A stretch of 64,000 nt of DNA, taken from NCBI RefSeq assembly GCF_014203555.1, contig NZ_JACHJH010000001.1:1040013-1104012 (forward strand). Direction: 5' to 3'. The notes beneath the pieces were generated by a model, which worked only from the letters and a program-made list of their open reading frames with translations, had not been told where the DNA came from and did no database searches. Positions 7,152 to 16,599 of the stretch are shown here, piece after piece. Positions within the stretch are counted from its first letter, which is position 1. Every line of letters begins with the position of its first letter. Source of the stretch: Streptomyces olivoverticillatus (GTDB lineage: Bacteria; Actinomycetota; Actinomycetes; Streptomycetales; Streptomycetaceae). A program made the translations under genes and the position numbers.

Positions 7152-8505
7152 GTACCGAGCGTAGGCGACGCCGCCGTTCGCCGATCGCCGCGGTGTACAC
7201 ATCGGCCGTGGCGGCGGCCGACGCCTCCCAGCCGAAGGACTGCGCGTGCCGGGCGGCCGCGGCGCCCATGCGGGGGGTCAGCTCCGGGTCGGCGGCGAAG
7301 CGGGCCAGGGCCTCCGCGTAGCCGGCGGGGTCGTGACCGTCGATCAGGAAGCCGCTCACGCCGTCCCGTACGGCCACCGGAAGGCCGCCCACCGCCGCCG
7401 CGATCACCGGTGTGCCGCTCGCCTGCGCCTCGATGGCCACCAGGCCGAACGACTCGCTGTGCGAGGGCATCACCAGGACGGACGCGGCCCGGTACCAGTC
7501 GGCGAGCCGGTCCTGGCCGACCGGGGGCCGGAAGCGGACCACGTCGGCGATGCCGAGCCGGGCCGCCAGCTTCTGCAGCCCCTCCGGCTTGGCCAGCCCG
7601 CTGCCGCTGGGCCCGCCGACGACGGGCACGACGACGCGAGAGCGCAGGGACGGCTGCCGGTCCAGCAGCTCGGCGACCGCGCGCAGCAGGACGTCGGGGG
7701 CCTTGAGCGGCTGGATGCGCCCGGCGAAGAGCGGTATCAGCGCGTCTTCGGGCAGGCCGAGCCGCGCCCGCGCGGCGGCCCGCCCGTCCGCCGGGCGGAA
7801 GCGGTCCAGATTGACGCCCGGGTGCACGACGGCCACCTTGCCGGGGTCGGCGTCGTAGTGGTGGACCAGCTCGGCGGCCTCGCCGTCGGTGTTGGCGATG
7901 AGCCGGTCGGCGGCCCGCACGATCTGCGTCTCGCCGATCACGCGCGCGGCGGGCTCGGGGGTGTCGCCCTCGGCCAGCGCGGCGTTCTTCACCTTGGCCA
8001 TGGTGTGCATGGCATGCACCAGCGGCACGCCCCAGCGCTCGGCGGCCAGCCAGCCGACGTGGCCGGAGAGCCAGTAGTGGGAGTGGACAAGGTCGTAGTG
8101 GCCCGGCCGGTGGCCCGCCCACGCCTGCATCACGCCGTGGGTGAAGGCGCACAGCTGCGCGGGCAGCTCCTCCTTGGCCAGGCCCTCGTAGGGGCCCGCG
8201 TCGATGTGCCGTACGAGCACGCCGGGGGCGAGCTCCACGGTGGGCGGCAGGGCGCCGGTGGTGGCGCGGGTGAAGATCTCGACCTCGATGTTGATGTCCG
8301 CCAGCCGTTTGGCGAGCTCCACGATGTACACGTTCATCCCGCCCGCGTCGCCCGTGCCGGGCTGGTGCAGCGGGGAGGTGTGGACGCTGAGCATCGCCAC
8401 CCTGCGGGGGCGGCGGGGCGCACCGAGGCGCAGGCGCTGGGGCTTGGGGAAGGGGCCGAGCGCTCGGCCGCGGCGGGCGCCGAGCCGGGATGCGTACTGG
8501 CTCAC
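7144..8505 (-). CDS. mshA: D-inositol-3-phosphate glycosyltransferase MshA
   Basis: First committed enzyme of mycothiol synthesis, joining UDP-GlcNAc and 1L-myo-inositol-1-phosphate; GT4 (GT-B fold) family, 453 residues. Key features: N-terminal [20 protein letters not shown] with the acceptor-binding G-G-M loop, [19 protein letters not shown], the nucleotide-binding [15 protein letters not shown], and the C-terminal [18 protein letters not shown] (E-x7-E of GT4). GTG at 8505 has GGAGGAC upstream at 9-nt spacing. The 30-residue basic N-terminal extension before the catalytic domain is usual in Streptomyces. Coupled to the YbjN gene downstream. mshD is also in this window (18064). Confidence 0.95.
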   Translation of the reverse strand: MSQYASRLGARRGRALGPFPKPQRLRLGAPRRPRRVAMLSVHTSPLHQPGTGDAGGMNVYIVELAKRLADINIEVEIFTRATTGALPPTVELAPGVLVRHIDAGPYEGLAKEELPAQLCAFTHGVMQAWAGHRPGHYDLVHSHYWLSGHVGWLAAERWGVPLVHAMHTMAKVKNAALAEGDTPEPAARVIGETQIVRAADRLIANTDGEAAELVHHYDADPGKVAVVHPGVNLDRFRPADGRAAARARLGLPEDALIPLFAGRIQPLKAPDVLLRAVAELLDRQPSLRSRVVVPVVGGPSGSGLAKPEGLQKLAARLGIADVVRFRPPVGQDRLADWYRAASVLVMPSHSESFGLVAIEAQASGTPVIAAAVGGLPVAVRDGVSGFLIDGHDPAGYAEALARFAADPELTPRMGAAAARHAQSFGWEASAAATADVYTAAIGERRRRLRSVHV

Positions 8506-8645
8506 CGTGCTTGTCCTCCGTCCGCCTTCAGGGCGTGCACCAGCTGTCAACTGGGTGCAACGTCGCGGAGGCAGGCTCCCATTCCGGCGGACCGCCGCTT
8601 TGCCAAACAGTGATGTAGCGCGCGTCCGGTTGGCTCCGCCGCTGG

Positions 8646-9851
8646 TCAGCGGCGGGTCAGGGCCATTCCGACGGCCAGTTGCGCCGCGGCCGTCCCCACC
8701 AGTACGGCCATGGGGGCGCCCCAGCCGCCGGTGGCGCCGTGCAGCAGGCCCACGGCGAGGGGCCCGAGGGCCGCCAGGAGGTAGCCCGCGGACTGGGAGA
8801 GCGTGGAGAGGGCGGTGGTCTCCGCCGCGCTGCCGCCGCTGCCCGCGATCACGGTCAGGACGAGCGGGAACGAGCACAGCCCCGCACCCACCAGCACCGC
8901 CCACACCAGGGGCAGCGCCACCGGCGCCACCAGCAGCCCGCCGAACCCCGCCAGCATCGCCAGCGACACCGCGGCGAACGTGGCGCGCAGCCTGCGCGGG
9001 TCGCGGGCCGCCGCGAGGACCGCGTACGACACGGGGACGCCCACCGCCTGGGCCACCGCGAGCACCCCGCCCGCCGCGCCCTCGGACATGCCCTGGCCGG
9101 AGAGGAGCGAGGGCAGCCAGCCGGTCACGGCGTAGGCGTTGAGCGCCTGGAGGCCGAAGTAGGCGGTGACGAGCGCGCCCAGCCGGGTGCGGGCCATCGC
9201 CCACGGTGAGAGGGTGCAGGCGGGGCCGACGACCGCCGGGGGGCGCGGGGGCCGGACGGACGCCCACACCACCGCGGCCACGGCCGCGGGCAGCGCCCAG
9301 ACCGCGAGCCCCAGCGACGGCGAGCCCAGCGCCCCGGCCACCGGCACCGCCGCCGCGGAGGCGAAGGCCGCGCCCAGCGACAGGGCGGTCGTGTAGGCGC
9401 CCGTGACCAGGGCGATCCGGCCGGGGAAGTGGGCGCGGACGAGCGTGGGCAACAGCACGTTGCACAGCGCGAGCCCGGACATGCCCAGCACCGTGCCCGC
9501 GAGCAGCGCCCAGATGGCCGGCACGGCCCGGATGCCGAGGCCCGCGGCGAGCGCGGCGACGGCCAGCAGCACCGTGCGCTCGGCGCCCAGCCGCCGGGCG
9601 AGCGCGCCCGTGCCGGCCCCGGCGGCCGCGAAGCAGAGTGCGGGCAGGGTCGGCAGCAGGGCGGCGACGCCGTCGCCGAAGCCGAGGCCGGTGCGCAGGG
9701 CGTCGAGCAGGGCGGCCGCGCTGCTGATGCCGAGGCGGAGGTTGAAGGCGACGAGGACGACGGCCGCGGCGGTGAGCCATCCGGCGCGGGCACGGGCGGA
9801 GGGGGGCCGCGATGCAGCCCTGAAGGCGGTCGCGGTCGACTTCGAAACCAT
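8646..9851 (-). CDS. MFS transporter, CynX/NimT-like
   Basis: A 401-residue major facilitator permease with about 12 membrane segments, resembling cyanate/nitroimidazole-type transporters (CynX family): TM1 [20 protein letters not shown] contains the characteristic N-LR motif, followed by short hydrophilic loops such as [11 protein letters not shown]. The substrate is unknown. It is divergent from a FadR-type GntR regulator, with only 63 bp between start codons, so that regulator is its likely controller. ATG at 9851 was chosen because it begins the hydrophilic N-terminus just before TM1; the upstream reading crosses the regulator's promoter. Confidence 0.8.
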   Translation of the reverse strand: MVSKSTATAFRAASRPPSARARAGWLTAAAVVLVAFNLRLGISSAAALLDALRTGLGFGDGVAALLPTLPALCFAAAGAGTGALARRLGAERTVLLAVAALAAGLGIRAVPAIWALLAGTVLGMSGLALCNVLLPTLVRAHFPGRIALVTGAYTTALSLGAAFASAAAVPVAGALGSPSLGLAVWALPAAVAAVVWASVRPPRPPAVVGPACTLSPWAMARTRLGALVTAYFGLQALNAYAVTGWLPSLLSGQGMSEGAAGGVLAVAQAVGVPVSYAVLAAARDPRRLRATFAAVSLAMLAGFGGLLVAPVALPLVWAVLVGAGLCSFPLVLTVIAGSGGSAAETTALSTLSQSAGYLLAALGPLAVGLLHGATGGWGAPMAVLVGTAAAQLAVGMALTRR

Positions 9852-9863
9852 GGCCGTAAAGGT

Positions 9864-9880
9864 AAGACGTCTGACGTTTA
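9864..9880. promoter_or_regulatory. Probable operator between exporter and GntR regulator
   Basis: The 63-bp divergent space holds AAGACGTCTGACGTTTA, with the palindrome AGACGTCT (9865-9872) and a repeated GACGT. It is a reasonable binding site for the adjacent FadR-type regulator; it sits within 15 bp of the exporter start codon. Confidence 0.4.
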
Positions 9881-9914
9881 ATGTCCATGCGGTTCCGGCG
9901 GGTACCTTGGGCGC

Positions 9915-10598
9915 ATGACTCTGGAACCGGTACGCCGCCCGGCGCTGTCCGCCGAGGTCATCGACCGGATCCGGGCCCGCATCGCCTCCGGCGAATGGCC
10001 CGTCGGCACCCGCATCCCGCCCGAACCCGAGCTGATGCGCCAGCTGCAGGTGGCGCGCGGCACCGTCCGCGAGGCGGTGCGGGCGCTCGCGCACACCGGC
10101 CTGCTCGAAGTGCGGCGCGGCGACGGCACGTACGTCCGCGCCACCAGCGAGCTGTCCGGCGCGGTCGCGCGCCTGTACGGGGACAGCGGCCTCGGCCAGC
10201 TGCTCGAAGTACGCGAGGCCCTGGACGCGCAGGCCGCACGGCTGGCCGCGGTACGGGCCGGCGACGCCGAGCTCGGCGAGCTCGCGGCCGCCCTGGAGCG
10301 GCGCGCCGCGGCCTGGCACGCCGGGGACTTCGAGGCCTGGGTCGCCGCCGACTGGGACTTCCACGCCGGGGTCGCCACCGCGTCCGGCAATCCGCTGCTC
10401 GCCGAGCTCTACCGCAACCTCGCCGAGCCGCTGCGCAGCGCCATGACCGAGTCGTGGGCCACGCCCGGCTTCCAGGGCGCGGACCCGGTGGGGCACGAGA
10501 CGCTGCTGGCCGCGCTGCGCTCCCGCGACGCGGACGGGGCCGCGCGGCAGGCCGGAGCCAACGTCGCCGACACCCGGGCCTGGGACGAGCGCCGGTGA
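9915..10598 (+). CDS. GntR-family regulator, FadR subfamily
   Basis: A 227-residue transcription factor: N-terminal winged helix (about 10-75) with [20 protein letters not shown] and [20 protein letters not shown], then an all-helical FCD effector domain (about 85-225), whose metal-ligand pattern is seen in DWDFHAGV and GHETLLAAL. Ligands of this family are small carboxylates or sugars acids. It is divergent from the CynX-like exporter, which it probably represses, and overlaps the downstream methyltransferase by 4 nt (GTGA), so all three genes may form one regulon. Confidence 0.88.
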   Translation: MTLEPVRRPALSAEVIDRIRARIASGEWPVGTRIPPEPELMRQLQVARGTVREAVRALAHTGLLEVRRGDGTYVRATSELSGAVARLYGDSGLGQLLEVREALDAQAARLAAVRAGDAELGELAAALERRAAAWHAGDFEAWVAADWDFHAGVATASGNPLLAELYRNLAEPLRSAMTESWATPGFQGADPVGHETLLAALRSRDADGAARQAGANVADTRAWDERR

Positions 10599-11416
10599 CG
10601 GCCCGCACCCGCCCGATCGGCTCGGCGACCCGGGGCACCACCAACCCCAACCGGCTGCGCCGCATGGACCGCTGGATCGCCGCCGCCCACGCCGGGATGC
10701 TGCGCCGCGCCGCCGACCCGGTGGCCGTGGACCTCGGCTACGGGGCCGCGCCGTGGACGGCCGTGGAGCTGCTGGGCCGGCTGCGGACGGTGCGCCCGGA
10801 CGCGGAGGTCGTGGGCGTGGAGATCGACCCGGAGCGGGTCGCGGCCGCGAAGCCGTACGAGCGGGCGGGGCTGTCCTTCGCACACGGCGGCTTCGAGGTG
10901 CCGCTGCCCGCGGGGCGGCGGCCGCTGCTGATCCGGGCGGCGAACGTGCTGCGCCAGTACGACGAGGGCGAGGTGGCGGCCGTCTGGGCCCGGCTGTGCG
11001 GGCGGCTGGCGCCGGGCGGGCTGCTCGTCGAGGGCACGTGCGACGAGATCGGGCGCCGGCACGTGTGGGTGGCGCTCGGGCCGGAGGGTCCGCGCACGAT
11101 CACGTTCGCGGCGCGGCTGGGGTCGTTGGGGGCGCCGTCGGACCTGGCGGAGCGCCTGCCCAAGGCGCTCATCCACCGGAACGTCCCGGGCGAGCCCGTC
11201 CATGCGTTCCTGCGGGACTTCGACCGGGCCTGGGCGGCGTTCGCGCCGTACGGGGCGCTGAGCGCCCGGCAGCGGTGGATCCGGGCCGTGGCGTCCCTGC
11301 AGGCCGACTGGCCGCTGGTGGACGGGCCGGTGCGGTGGCGGCAGGGGGAAGTGACCCTGCGCTGGGACGCGCTGGCGCCGGGCGCCTCCGGCGGTTCCGT
11401 CCCCGATCCGCGCTGA
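10595..11416 (+). CDS. SAM-dependent methyltransferase, class I
   Basis: A 273-residue protein with a Rossmann methyltransferase core: motif I VAVDLGYGAAPWTAVELL, the acidic post-I residue in VVGVEIDPERV, and LLIRAANVLRQY as motif IV. It starts at the GTG overlapping the regulator stop (GTGA). The substrate is unknown; the N-terminal stretch GTTNPNRLRRMDRW is typical of a conserved actinobacterial hypothetical methyltransferase group. Co-translated with the GntR regulator. A palindromic repeat and terminator follow. Confidence 0.75.
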   Translation: MTARTRPIGSATRGTTNPNRLRRMDRWIAAAHAGMLRRAADPVAVDLGYGAAPWTAVELLGRLRTVRPDAEVVGVEIDPERVAAAKPYERAGLSFAHGGFEVPLPAGRRPLLIRAANVLRQYDEGEVAAVWARLCGRLAPGGLLVEGTCDEIGRRHVWVALGPEGPRTITFAARLGSLGAPSDLAERLPKALIHRNVPGEPVHAFLRDFDRAWAAFAPYGALSARQRWIRAVASLQADWPLVDGPVRWRQGEVTLRWDALAPGASGGSVPDPR

Positions 11417-11430
11417 CGCGCGTCGTCCCC

Positions 11431-11485
11431 AATCGCCGGACGGGCTTGATTTTGCCGGGCGCGAAATTCAGCCCGTCCGGCGATT
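11431..11485. repeat. Palindromic intergenic repeat, copy 2
   Basis: Arms AATCGCCGGACGGGCT (11431-11446) and AGCCCGTCCGGCGATT (11470-11485) enclose a 23-nt loop; then TGAGGAC. Same family as 6603-6634. It lies between converging genes at a point where gene order appears to jump relative to S. coelicolor. Confidence 0.75.
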
Positions 11486-11498
11486 GAGGACCGGGGGT

Positions 11499-11517
11499 CT
11501 GGGGGCAGAGCCCCCAG
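11499..11517. terminator. Terminator hairpin between converging genes
   Basis: CTGGGGGC (11499-11506), AGA loop, GCCCCCAG (11510-11517). Together with the palindromic repeat just upstream it separates the methyltransferase from the NUDIX gene. Confidence 0.65.
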
Positions 11518-11521
11518 GACC

Positions 11522-11929
11522 TCAGCCCTCGCGCCGCACGGCGAGAAACGCGTCCACCAGCGGCCGGTCCCACTCGTGCGTCAACCGCTCCCGCGCCGCG
11601 TCCGGCGGCAGCCAAAGCACCTCGTCCACCTCGCGGTTGGGCTCGAACGAGCCCACCGTCGCCCGCGCCTCCCAGTAGTGGACGACCTTTGGCCGCCCCG
11701 CCGCCACATAGCGCGCCGTCGGCAGCGCGGCACCCGGCACGCAGTGCATGCCCGTCTCCTCCAGGACCTCCCGCACCGCACCCTGCAGCGGGTCCTCGCC
11801 GGGCTTGAGCTTGCCCTTGGGCCACGACCAGTCGTCGTACTTCGGCCGGTGCACCAGCGCCAGCTCCACGTCCGCACCTGCCGCGCGCCACAGGACGCAC
11901 CCCGCCGCGCGGACCACCTGCTCGGTCAC
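11522..11929 (-). CDS. NUDIX hydrolase, MutT-like
   Basis: A 135-residue Nudix phosphohydrolase. The Nudix box is complete: GKLKPGEDPLQGAVREVLEE followed by TG. The N-terminal AAGCVLWR and DWSWPKGK match the actinobacterial MutT1 N-domain family, which hydrolyses oxidised nucleoside triphosphates or diadenosine polyphosphates. The full MutT1 has an extra histidine phosphatase domain that is absent here. GTG at 11929 overlaps the CHAD gene stop (GTGA). The order ppk-CHAD-nudix links it to polyphosphate and nucleotide metabolism. Confidence 0.85.
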   Translation of the reverse strand: MTEQVVRAAGCVLWRAAGADVELALVHRPKYDDWSWPKGKLKPGEDPLQGAVREVLEETGMHCVPGAALPTARYVAAGRPKVVHYWEARATVGSFEPNREVDEVLWLPPDAARERLTHEWDRPLVDAFLAVRREG

Positions 11930-12987
11930 GTCGCGGCCGCCGTCAGCCGCTGCCAGCTGCGCCCGAAGGCGTAGCGCGCCGCCTCCACCTCGTGGCGCTG
12001 GTCCGCGTGCAGGACGCCGAGCGCGTACGCCGTGGCAGGGGCGATGCGCGGCGTGCGGGCCGCATGGGCCGCCGCTGCCGCCGCCTCCGCCGCGTCGCGG
12101 TGGCGGTCCAGCGCCTGGCCCGCGCCCAGCAGGCGTACGGACAACGTGGGCTCGGCTGTGATTTCGTCGGCTCGCTGCTGCTCGTCGAGCACTTCCTGCG
12201 CGTACCGCCGCAGCCGCACCAGGCGCCGCGCCTGGTGCCAGGGCGCGTCCTGACGGCCCTCGGCGGGCGGCGCGTCGCCGGAGGGCGTCGCCGCGAGGCC
12301 GTGGGTGAGCGCCTCCGCGTTGTAGGGCAGCCCGGCGACGGACAGCGGCAGCGCCTCCACCGCCTCGGCCAGCCGCCGGTGCGCCTGTTCGGCCAGGTGC
12401 GGCAGCGCCTCGCCGGCGGGCAGCTCGCGGGCCGCGGGGGCCAGCGGCACTTCGGAGGCGAGCACGGCCACCGCGTCGGCGACCGCGTGGAAGCGCGAGG
12501 AACCCAGCGCCTGCAGCGCCGCCGAGTGCGCCCTGGTCCGAGCCAGCGTCAACTGCCGGTCCAGCAGGGCCCCGGCCCGCGCCGCCCCCACGGTCAGCCC
12601 GCCGCCCGCACGGTCGTCCTCACCCGAGAGCCTGTGCAGCGCACCCCGCAGCCGGGCCAGCCGCGCCGCATAGGCGTGCTCGCGCCCCAGCGTCTGCGAC
12701 AACCACACCAGCTCCGTGCGGAGTTGGTCCGTCCAGTCCACGTCGGTCAGCGGCCGGTACACGTGCACCGTCCCGGCGATGCGGCGCGCCGAGCGCCGCA
12801 GCAGCCGGGCCGCCTCGGTCGCGTCCTCGGCGTCGGAGCCGCTCTCGCCGTGCAGCCGCAGGCTGCGCAGAAACTCCGTGGCCTGGCAGTGCAGATACCC
12901 CGCCAGCACCTCGCCGGCGGTCACGGCCGCGACCGCGGTCACCGTCTCCAACCTCGCCGCCTCCTCCGGCGGACGGGCCGCCGTCAC
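11926..12987 (-). CDS. CHAD-domain protein (polyphosphate-binding)
   Basis: An all-helical CHAD protein, about 353 residues, rich in conserved basic residues. Typical pattern: VLAGYLHCQATEFLRSLRLH, ARLLRRSARRIAGTVHVYRP and LSQTLGREHAYAARLARL, with paired His/Arg/Lys lining a basic pore. CHAD domains bind polyphosphate granules, fitting its position directly downstream of ppk. The start chosen is the GTG near 12987, which has GGAGGACAG upstream; an in-frame TTG at 13065 would overlap ppk by 41 bp without an SD. The stop overlaps the NUDIX start by 4 nt. Confidence 0.85.
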   Translation of the reverse strand: MTAARPPEEAARLETVTAVAAVTAGEVLAGYLHCQATEFLRSLRLHGESGSDAEDATEAARLLRRSARRIAGTVHVYRPLTDVDWTDQLRTELVWLSQTLGREHAYAARLARLRGALHRLSGEDDRAGGGLTVGAARAGALLDRQLTLARTRAHSAALQALGSSRFHAVADAVAVLASEVPLAPAARELPAGEALPHLAEQAHRRLAEAVEALPLSVAGLPYNAEALTHGLAATPSGDAPPAEGRQDAPWHQARRLVRLRRYAQEVLDEQQRADEITAEPTLSVRLLGAGQALDRHRDAAEAAAAAAHAARTPRIAPATAYALGVLHADQRHEVEAARYAFGRSWQRLTAAAT

Positions 12988-13024
12988 TTCCTGTCCTCCG
13001 GGAACGCCGACCGTAACCGTCGGC

Positions 13025-15337
13025 TCATGGGGTTGCCGAGCCACGCCGGCGCCTCCGGGCGTCAATGAGCATCTCCTGCACGTTCCGCAGCGGCTGCCCG
13101 TCGGCGTCGGTGGCGTGCCGCGTCCAGTTGCCGTCCGGGCCCAGGTGCCAGGAGGCCGTGCAGTCGGACACCCCGACCTCCATCAGCCTGCTGAGCGAGG
13201 CCCGGTGACCGGGATCGGTGACCCGCACGAGAGTCTCGATGCGCCGGTCGAGGTTGCGGTGCATCATGTCCGCGCTGCCGAGCCACACCTCCGGCTCACC
13301 GCCGTTGCCGAACGCGAAGACGCGCGAGTGCTCCAGGAAGCGGCCCAGGACGCTGCGCACCCGGATGTTCTCCGACAGGCCCACCACGCCCGGCCGCAGT
13401 GCACAGATGCCGCGCACCCACACGTCCACCGGCACCCCGGCCCGCGACGCCTGGTACAGGGCGTCGATGACGGCCTCGTCCACCATCGAGTTGACCTTGA
13501 TGCGGATGTAGGCGGGCCGCCCGGCGCGGTGGTGCGCGACCTCCTTGCCGATACGCGATATCAGGCCGTCCCGCAGCGACTTGGGGGCCACCAGCAGCCG
13601 CCGGTAGGTCTCCCGGCGGGAGTAGCCGGACAGCCGGTTGAACAGGTCGGACAGGTCCGCGCCCACCTGCGGGTCGGCGGTCAGCAGCCCGAAGTCCTCG
13701 TACAGGCGCGCCGTCTTGGGGTGGTAGTTGCCCGTGCCGACATGCGAGTAGCGGCGCAGCGTCTCGCCCTCCTGCCGGACCACCAGTGACAGCTTGCAGT
13801 GCGTCTTGAGGCCCACCAGCCCGTAGACGACGTGGCAGCCGGCCTCCTCCAGCTTGCGCGCCCACTTGATGTTGGCCTGCTCGTCGAAACGGGCCTTGAT
13901 CTCGACGAGGACGAGCACCTGCTTGCCGGACTCCGCGGCGTCTATCAGGGCGTCGACGATCGGCGAGTCGCCCGACGTGCGGTACAGCGTCTGCTTGATG
14001 GCCAGCACGTCCGGGTCGGCCGCGGCCTGCTCCAGGAAGGCCTGGACGGAGGTGGAGAAGGAGTCGTAGGGGTGGTGCAGCAGCACGTCCCGCTCGCGCA
14101 GGGCCGCGAAGATGTCGGGCGCGGAGGCGGACTCCACCTCGGCCAGGTCACGGTGCGTGCCGGCCACGAACTTGGGGTACTTGAGCTCCGGCCGGTCCAG
14201 CGAGCCGATGTCGAAGAGCGCGGTGAGGTCGAGCGGGCCCGGCAGCGGATAGACCTCCGCGTCGGAGATCTTCAGCTCGCGCACCAGCAGGTCCAGCACG
14301 TACGGGTCGATGGTCTCCTCGACCTCCAGCCGTACGGGCGGGCCGAAGCGGCGCCGCATGAGCTCCTTCTCCAGCGCCTGGAGCAGGTTCTCCGCGTCGT
14401 CCTCCTCGACCTCCAGGTCCTCGTTGCGCGTGACCCGGAACATGTGGTGCGCGAGCACCTCCATGCCGGGGAAGAGCTCTTCCAGGTGGGCCGCGATCAC
14501 GTCCTCCAGCGGCACGTACCGCTGCGGCGAGACCTCCAGGAACCGCGACAGCAGCGGCGGGACCTTCACCCTCGCGAAGTGGTCGTGGCCGCTGACGGGG
14601 TTGCGCACGACCACGGCCAGGTTGAGCGACAGCCCGGAGATGTAGGGGAAGGGGTGCGCGGGGTCGACCGCGAGCGGGGTCAGGACGGGGAAGATCTGCT
14701 GCCGGAAGAGCGTGAAGAGCCTGCCCTGCTCCTTCTCCGTCAGCTCGGGCCAGCGGATCAGGTGGATGTCGCGCTCGGCCAGCTCGGGGGCGACTTCCTG
14801 CTGGTAGCAGGCGGCGTGCCGGGCCATGAGCTCGCGCGAGCGGGTCCAGATCAGCTCCAGCACCTCGCGCGGCTGCAGCCCGGAGGCGGAGCGGGTGGCG
14901 ACGCCGGTGGCGATGCGCCGCTTGAGGCCCGCGACGCGGACCATGAAGAACTCGTCCAGGTTGCTGGCGAAGATCGCAAGGAAGTTGGCCCGCTCCAGCA
15001 GGGGCGTGGCCGGGTCCTCCGCCAGCTCCAGCACCCGCTCGTTGAACGCGAGCCAGCTGCGCTCGCGGTCCAGGAACCGCCCCTCGGGCAGCGCCTCGGC
15101 CTCCGGCGCGGCGAAGCCCTCGCCGCCCTCACCGTTCTCGTGCTCACGGTGACCGTTCTCGTACGCTGCGCAGCCCTGGTAGATCCCGTAGTCCTCGAAG
15201 GTCTCGGAGTTTGCGTCGAGCCCGGACTCCAGGTCCGGGGGGAGGGCGGAAGCATCCGCGTTCGGCCGGTGCGCGGCGATGAAGCCGAGCGGACGCCCGC
15301 TGTGGTCGTTTGCCTTGGCGCTGGACGACTGGCTCAT
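13025..15337 (-). CDS. ppk: Polyphosphate kinase 1
   Basis: PPK1 reversibly polymerises ATP gamma-phosphate into polyphosphate; 770 residues. The N-terminal 95 residues are an acidic, low-complexity extension. Then the N domain ([20 protein letters not shown]), the H domain ([12 protein letters not shown]), and two catalytic phospholipase-D-like domains with the autophosphorylated His in [20 protein letters not shown] and the region [20 protein letters not shown] at 15337 ([11 protein letters not shown]) precedes the conserved part; an upstream ATG would add unrelated Pro/Ala-rich sequence. In S. lividans ppk is under PhoP control; a weak candidate PHO-like repeat lies at about 15460-15489. 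Downstream CHAD and NUDIX genes form an operon. Confidence 0.95.
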   Translation of the reverse strand: MSQSSSAKANDHSGRPLGFIAAHRPNADASALPPDLESGLDANSETFEDYGIYQGCAAYENGHREHENGEGGEGFAAPEAEALPEGRFLDRERSWLAFNERVLELAEDPATPLLERANFLAIFASNLDEFFMVRVAGLKRRIATGVATRSASGLQPREVLELIWTRSRELMARHAACYQQEVAPELAERDIHLIRWPELTEKEQGRLFTLFRQQIFPVLTPLAVDPAHPFPYISGLSLNLAVVVRNPVSGHDHFARVKVPPLLSRFLEVSPQRYVPLEDVIAAHLEELFPGMEVLAHHMFRVTRNEDLEVEEDDAENLLQALEKELMRRRFGPPVRLEVEETIDPYVLDLLVRELKISDAEVYPLPGPLDLTALFDIGSLDRPELKYPKFVAGTHRDLAEVESASAPDIFAALRERDVLLHHPYDSFSTSVQAFLEQAAADPDVLAIKQTLYRTSGDSPIVDALIDAAESGKQVLVLVEIKARFDEQANIKWARKLEEAGCHVVYGLVGLKTHCKLSLVVRQEGETLRRYSHVGTGNYHPKTARLYEDFGLLTADPQVGADLSDLFNRLSGYSRRETYRRLLVAPKSLRDGLISRIGKEVAHHRAGRPAYIRIKVNSMVDEAVIDALYQASRAGVPVDVWVRGICALRPGVVGLSENIRVRSVLGRFLEHSRVFAFGNGGEPEVWLGSADMMHRNLDRRIETLVRVTDPGHRASLSRLMEVGVSDCTASWHLGPDGNWTRHATDADGQPLRNVQEMLIDARRRRRGSATP

Positions 15338-15582
15338 GTCTTCATTGTTCCGCGCGTCGGAGTTCCGCGCCGCGGGCGAGGCAGGCGCGTCGGAACCGGA
15401 TGCCGGAGCGGCGCGGAGCCTTCGTTCGGGTGCTGGGGGCGCGGGCTGCATTGGGCAAGGCTCGCAACCCCGGTTGAATCACGGGTAACGCGCACATGGC
15501 GCGCAGGAAATCGGGACCCGACCCCGCGGCGTCGGCCCGCCGCGGGGTCCCGGCCTGCCCGGCCCGGGGAAATCCCCGCAGC

Positions 15583-16599
15583 TCAGGGGTGCGCCCGCCG
15601 CATCAGCCACAGGGCGGCCCCGGCGGCGAGCGCGGCGGCCCCCACCGTGATCCCGGCCTCGGCCCACTGCAGGGGCCACAGGTGCGAGGCCGGATGGTAG
15701 TCGAGGTACCAGCCGGTGGCACCGTGCCGGGAGGCACAGGCCTGGGGGCTGACGCCGATGCCGCAGTCCGGCTCCGGGAGCCGGGTGCCCGAGGGGTCGA
15801 TCAGGCCGCGCTCCAGGATCCAGTCCTGCCCGCTCCTGATCAGGCCCGGCTGGGCGACGGTCAGATCCGTGGCCGGAGTGATCAGCTTCTGCCGCACCGC
15901 GTCGAGCTGCGCCACTACCGTCAGGCAGCCGAGGAGCGCCAGGGCCATGGCCGGCACCGTGCGCTTGGCCAGCAGCCCGGCCAGCGCCCCGAGCGCGAGC
16001 GCCAGCAGACAGCGCGCGACGGGTACGGGCCCGATCATGCTGTACGAGCGGAACCACCACTGGCCCGGCAGCGCGTCGACGGGCAGCGCCCGCCAGGCCC
16101 AGGTGTGCAGGGCCGACAGCAGCGACACCCCGGCGAGGACCGCCACCGCGGGCAGGGCGAGCTTGGCCACGAACCAGCGCACCGGGGAGACGGACTGCGT
16201 CCAGGCGAGCTTGTACGTACCGCTCTCCAGCTCGCGGGCGATCATCGGCCCGGCGACGAAGAGGCCGACGCCCAGCGGCAGCAGCTCGATGAACCGGCCG
16301 ATGTAGTGCAGGGGTTCGCTGTAGTCGTCGCGGAAACGGCTCAGGACCGCGTCCGGCGGCTCGCAGCCGGACGCGCCGGCGCAGGGGTCCACCAGCTCGT
16401 GGTGCGCCTGGAAGTCCGTGATCGCGAAGCGCAGCCAGACCAGGGCCACGGCGAGGACGGCCGTCACGGCCAGCGCGGCCCATACGGTGACGCGGTGCTG
16501 GCGCAGCACCACCCGGCCGAGGCCGCCGAAACCGTGGAATGCCCGCCGAATCGTTCCTTCACCCCTGTCGCGGGCCGGGGAGGCCATCGCGGCGGTCAT
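15583..16599 (-). CDS. ABC-2 type transporter permease
   Basis: A 338-residue integral membrane protein with about 6 segments: TM1 VWAALAVTAVLAVALVWLRF, a large extracytoplasmic loop with three Cys (DPCAGASGCEPP), then LLPLGVGLFVAGPMIARELE, a signature of ABC-2 permeases in which the cytoplasmic ARELESGTYKLAWTQSVS loop contacts the ATPase. A second Cys pair lies in the last external loop (PDCGIG, PQACAS). The start overlaps the upstream ATPase stop as ATGA. It is the third gene of a GntR-ATPase-permease operon that probably exports or senses a cell-envelope-active compound (inference from YtrA-type operons). Confidence 0.85.
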   Translation of the reverse strand: MTAAMASPARDRGEGTIRRAFHGFGGLGRVVLRQHRVTVWAALAVTAVLAVALVWLRFAITDFQAHHELVDPCAGASGCEPPDAVLSRFRDDYSEPLHYIGRFIELLPLGVGLFVAGPMIARELESGTYKLAWTQSVSPVRWFVAKLALPAVAVLAGVSLLSALHTWAWRALPVDALPGQWWFRSYSMIGPVPVARCLLALALGALAGLLAKRTVPAMALALLGCLTVVAQLDAVRQKLITPATDLTVAQPGLIRSGQDWILERGLIDPSGTRLPEPDCGIGVSPQACASRHGATGWYLDYHPASHLWPLQWAEAGITVGAAALAAGAALWLMRRAHP

